This document shows, piece after piece, positions 59,469 through 64,000 of a stretch of DNA of 64,000 nucleotides. The notes under the pieces were generated by a model that saw only the letters and a list, made by a program, of their open reading frames with translations, ran no database searches and was not told the DNA's origin. The DNA lies in assembly GCA_920105625.2 (NCBI GenBank), contig OV050032.1:91062542-91126541 (forward strand). The letters are read 5' to 3'. This stretch comes from Clusia tigrina (Eukaryota > Arthropoda > Insecta > Diptera > Clusiidae). Position 1 is the first letter of the stretch, and each line of letters begins with the position of its first letter. Both the position numbers and the translations under genes were made by a program.

Positions 59469-61509
59469 CCTTGAGTCCCAAATCAAACCCTGAGAAAACT
59501 TCAAATGGCCCTAACTTCTATACGGTACGTTTTACACCTATCAAAGTTTGCAACATACAAATGCTTGTAACTTTTAACTGGAGCGTCATAAAACCTTGAA
59601 ATTTTGTAACAATAAATTACTCGAGCCTCTTGTCAATCTAATATATCGCTCAAACCTATGCTACCCTTGAGTCCCAAATCAAACACTGAGAAAACTTCAA
59701 ATGGCCCTAACTTCTATACGGTACGTCCTACACCTATCAAAGTTTGCAACATACAAATGCTTGTAATTTTTTACAGGAGCGTCACAAAACCTTGAAATTT
59801 TGTAACAATAAAGTACTCGAGCCTCCTGTCAATTAAAGCTATCGCTCAAAGCTATGCTACCCTTGAGTCCCAAATCAAACACTGAGAAAACTTCAAATGG
59901 CCCTAACTTCTATACGGTACGTCCTACACCTATCAAAGTTTGCAACATACAAATGCTTGTAACTTTTTACTGGAGCGTCTTAAACCTTGAAATTTTGTAA
60001 CAATAAATTACTCGAGCCTCTTGTCAATCTAATCTATCGCTCAAAGCTATGCTACCCTTGAGTCCCAAATCATACACTGAGAAAACTTCAAATGGCCCTA
60101 ACTTCTATACGGTACGTCCTACACCTATCAAACTTTGCAATATACAAATGCTTGTAACTTTTTACTGGAGCGTCATAAAACCTTGAAATTTTGTAACAAT
60201 AAATTACTCGAGCCTCTTGTCTATTTAAGCTATCGCTCAAAGCTATGCTACCCTTGAGTCCCAAATCAAACCCTGAGAAAACTTCAAATGGCCCTAACTT
60301 CTATACGGTACGTCTTACACCTATCAGAGTTTGCAACATACAAATGCTTGTAACTTTTAACTGGAGCGTCATAAAACCTTGAAATTTTGTAAAAATAAAT
60401 TACTCGAGCCTCTTGTCAATCTAATCTATCGCTCAAAGCTATGCTACCCTTGAGTCCCAAATCAAACACTGAGAAAACTTCAAATGGCCCTAACTTCTAT
60501 ACGGTACGTCCTACACCTATCAAAGTTTGCAACATACAAATGCTTGTAACTTTTTACTGGAGCGTCTTAAACCTTGAAATTTTGTAACAATAAATTACTC
60601 GAGCCTCTTGTCAATCTAATCTATCGCTCAAAGCTATGCTACCCTTGAGTCCCAAATCATACACTGAGAAAACTTCAAATGGCCCTAACTTCTATACGGT
60701 ACGTCCTACACCTATCAAAGTTTGCAATATACAAATGCTTGTAGCTTTTTACTGGAGCGTCATAAAACCTTGAAATTTTGTAACAATAAAGTACTCGAGC
60801 CTCTTGCCAATCTAATCTATCGCTCAAAGCTATGCTACCCTTGAGTCCCAAATCAAACACTGATAAAACTTCAAATGGCCCTAACTTCTATACGGTACGT
60901 CCTACACCTATCAAAGTTTGCAATATACAAATGCTTGCAAGTTTTTACTGGAGCGTCATAAAACCTTGAAATTTTGTAACAATAAAGTACTCGAGCCTCT
61001 TGTCAATTAAAGCTATCGCTCAAAGCTATGCTACCCTTGAGTCCCAAATCAAACACTGAGAAAACTTCAAATGGCCCTAACTTATATACGGTACGTCCTA
61101 CACCTATCAAAGTTTGCAACATACAAATGCTTGTAACTTTTCACTGGAGCGTCATAAAACCTTGAAATTTTGTAACAATAAAGTACTCGAGCCTCTTGTC
61201 AATTAAAGCTATCGCTCAAAGCTATGCTACCCTTGAGTCCCAAATCAAACACTGAGAAAACTTCAAATGGCCCTAACTTCTATACGGTACGTCCTACACC
61301 TATCAAAGTTTGCAACATACAAATACTTGTAACTTTTTACTGGAGCGTCATAAAACCTTGAAATTTTGTAACAATAAATTACTCGAGCCTCTTGTCAATC
61401 TAATCTATCGCTCAAAGCTATGCTACCCTTGAGTCCCAAATCAAACACTGATAAAACTTCAAATGGCCATAACTTCTATACGGTACGTCCTACACCTATC
61501 AAAGTTTGC
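59469..61509 (-). repeat. Inverted-block 16-monomer duplication, copy 2
   Basis: Second copy, shift 3,134, with the same variants (ctatcagagtttgc at about 60322; ggccataacttc at 61465) and a few substitutions such as cgttttacacc near 59528 and gcttgtaattttt near 59760. Confidence 0.82.
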
Positions 61510-64000
61510 AATATACAAATGCTTGAAAGTTTTTACTGGAGCGTCATAAAACCTTGAAATTTTGTAACAATAAAGTACTCGAGCCTCTTGCCAATCTAAT
61601 CTATCGCTCAAAGCTATGCTACCCTTGAGTCCCAAATCAAACACTGATAAAACTTCAAATGGCCCTAACTTCTATACGGTACATCCTACACCTATCAAAG
61701 TTTGCAATATACAAATGCTTGTAACTTTTTACTGGAGCGTCATAAAACCTTGAAATTTTGTAACAATAAAGTACTCGAGCCTCTTGCCAATCTAATCTAT
61801 CGCTCAAAGCTATGCTACCCTTGAGTCCCAAATCCAACACTGAGAAAACTTCAAATGGCCCTAACTTCTATACGGTACGTCCTACACCTATCAAAGTTTG
61901 CAACATACAAATGCTTGTAACTTTTTACTGGTGCGTCATAAAACCTTGAAATTTTGTAACAACAAAGTACTCGAGCCTCTTGTCAATCTAATCTATCGCT
62001 CAAAGCTATGCTACCCTTGAGTCCCAAATCAAACACTGAGAAAACTTCAAATGGCCCTAACTTCTATACGGTGCGACCTACACCTATCAAAGTTTGCAAC
62101 ATACAAATGCTTGTAAGTTTTTACTGGAGCGTCATAAAACCTTGAAATTTTGTAACAATAAATTACTTGAGCCTCTTGTCTATTTAAGCTATCGCTCAAA
62201 GCTATGCTACCTTTGAGTCCCAAATCAAACCCTGAGAAAACTTCAAATGGCCCTAACTTCTATACGGTACGTCCTACACCTATCAAAGTTTGCAACATAC
62301 AAATGCTTGTAACTTTTTACTGGAGCGTCATAAAACCTTGAAATTTTGTAACAATAAATTACTCGAGACTCTTGTCAATCTAATCTATCGCTCAAAGCTA
62401 TGCTACCCTTGAGTCCCAAATCAAACACTGATAAAACTTCAAATGGCCCTAACTTCTATACGGGACGTCCTACACCTATCAAAGTTTGCAACATACAAAT
62501 GCTTGTAAGTTTTTACTGGAGCGTCATAAAATTTTGAAATTTTGTAACAATAAAGTACTCGAGCCTCTTGTCAATCCAATATATCCCTCAAAGCTATGCT
62601 ACCCTTGAGTCCCAAATCAAACACTGAGAGAACTTCAAATGGCCCTAACTTCTATATGGTACGTCCTACACCTATCAAAGTTTGCAACATACAAATGCTT
62701 GTAAGCTTTTACTGGAGCGTCATAAAACCTTGAAATTTTGTAACAATAAAGTACTCGAGCCTCTTGCCAATCTAATCTATCGCTCAAAGCTATGCTACCC
62801 TTGAGTCCCAAATAAAACACTGAGAAAACTTCAAATGGCCCTAACTTTTATACGGTACGTCCTACACCTATCAAAGTTTGCAATATACAAATGCTTGTAA
62901 CTTTTTACTGGAGCGTCATAAAACCTTGAAATTTTGTAACAATAAAGTACTCGAGCCTCTTGCCAATTTAAGCTATCGCTCAAAGCTATGCTACCCTTGA
63001 GTCCCAAATCAAACACTGAGAAAACTTCAAATGGCCCTAACTTCTATACGGTACGTCCTACACCTATCAAAGTTTGCAACATACAAATGCTTGTAAGTTT
63101 TTACAGGAGCGTCACAAAACCTTGAAATTTTGTAGCAATAAAGTACTCGAGCCTCCTGTCAATTAAAGCTATCGCTCAAAGCTATGCTACCCTTGAGTCC
63201 CAAATCAAACATTGAGAAAACTTCAAATGGCCCTAACTTCTATACGGTACGTCCTACACCTATCAAAGTTTGCAACATACAAATGCTTGTAAGTTTTTAC
63301 AGGAGCGTCACAAAACCTTGAAATTTTGTAACAATAAAGTACTCGAGCCTCTTGTCAATTTAAGCCGTTGCTCAAAGCTATGCTACCCTTGAGTCCCAAA
63401 TCAAACACTGAGAAAACTTCAAATGGCCCTAACTTATATACGGTACGTCCTACACCTATCAAAGTTTGCAATATACAAATGCTTGTAACTTTTTACTGGA
63501 GCGTCATAAAACCTTGAAATTTTGTAACAATAAAGTACTCGAGCCTCCTGTCAATTAAAGCTATCGCTCAAAGCTGTGCTACCCTTGAGTCCCAAATCAA
63601 ACACTGAGAAAATTTAAAATGGCCTTAACTTCTATACGGTACGTCCTACACCTATCAAAGTTTGCAACATACAAATGCTTGTAATTTTTCACTGGAGCGT
63701 CATAAAACCTTGAAATTTTGTAACAATAAATTACTCGAGCCTCTTGTCAATTAAAGGTATCGCTCAAAGCTATGCTACCCTTGAGTCCCAAATCAAACAC
63801 TGAGAAAACTTCAAATGGCCCTAACTTCTATACGGTACGTCCTACACCTATCAAAGTTTGCAACATACAAATGCTTGTAACTTTTTACTGGAGCGCCATA
63901 AAACCTTGAAATTTTGTAACAATAAATTACTCGAGCCTATTGTCAATCTAATCTATCGCTCAAAGCTATGCTACCCTTGAGTCCCAAATCAAACACTGAT

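Larger units (their letters stand above)
43999..64000 (-). repeat. 196-bp satellite array, inverted block
   Basis: About 102 monomers of the same satellite, all reverse-complemented relative to the rest of the window (for example cttgagtcccaaatcaaac and ctatacggtacgtcc at every repeat). The variant mix differs from the + blocks. Common here are a 392-bp dimer pairing a monomer with acaggagcgtcacaaaa and one with aacttttaactggagc, a 2-bp-shorter gcgtcttaaacc variant, and a 4-bp-shorter agctatgccttgag variant. The array is open at the right edge. No gene is present. Confidence 0.97.

Noticed and set aside
72..63016. 61-codon open frames recurring in many monomers
   Set aside because: They begin with GTG, not ATG, so they are not normal eukaryotic starts. 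196 is not a multiple of 3, so they cannot join between monomers. Many copies are broken, commonly by TGG to TGA, and few are intact in the inverted block. They look like a chance open frame kept by recent duplication.
1..64000. CRISPR-like or gene-cluster interpretation of the regular repeats
   Set aside because: Repeats are contiguous 196-bp monomers with no unique spacers and no associated genes; this is satellite DNA.
1..64000. CENP-B-box-like motif in the monomer
   Set aside because: No TTCG-n4-A-n2-CGGG-type match is visible in the common monomer forms, so centromere function cannot be argued from this.

Overview
This window is eukaryotic repeat DNA. Almost all of it is a tandem satellite with a 196-bp monomer (about 294 copies by length), interrupted once by a complete LTR retrotransposon of the BEL/Pao superfamily. 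The retrotransposon type and the AT-rich, complex satellite suggest insect heterochromatin, most likely a drosophilid. The species, and whether this is centromeric or pericentromeric, cannot be told from the sequence alone. I see no host gene, RNA gene, CRISPR array or bacterial feature.

Layout. (1) 1-16325: satellite, monomers on the + strand; the array runs off the left edge. (2) 16326-22609: a 6,284-bp BEL/Pao element on the minus strand. It has two 264-bp LTRs with no difference I can find, a 5-bp target duplication (ggtag), one intact gag-pol ORF of 1,767 codons, a polypurine tract and a 463-nt leader. It split a single satellite monomer cleanly. (3) 22610-43998: satellite on the + strand again, with strong higher-order repeat (HOR) structure. 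(4) 43998/43999: an abrupt orientation switch with almost no microhomology. (5) 43999-64000: satellite on the minus strand, with different dominant variants and its own HORs; the array runs off the right edge.

Satellite organisation. Monomers differ mainly in a short segment just upstream of an almost invariant CTCGAG, which defines three main subtypes. Private indels (3-bp, 9-bp, 42-bp and 6-bp events) act as barcodes. They show nested duplications with unit sizes of 5, 12, 13, 16 and 18 monomers rather than one regular HOR. This fits repeated unequal exchange or amplification of multi-kilobase blocks. No duplication that I could trace crosses the inversion junction.

The only real protein gene is the element's gag-pol. 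It encodes capsid/nucleocapsid, protease, reverse transcriptase, RNase H and integrase in BEL/Pao order, with the catalytic residues visible and no env. Intact coding sequence and matching LTRs mean a very recent insertion that may still be mobile. The short 61-codon frames found in many monomers start with GTG, are often broken and look like chance.

The observations most worth a second look are: the inversion junction; an inverted match between the element's primer-binding zone and its own LTR, which suggests self-priming; the complete lack of sense ATGs in the element's leader; and the HOR patchwork.
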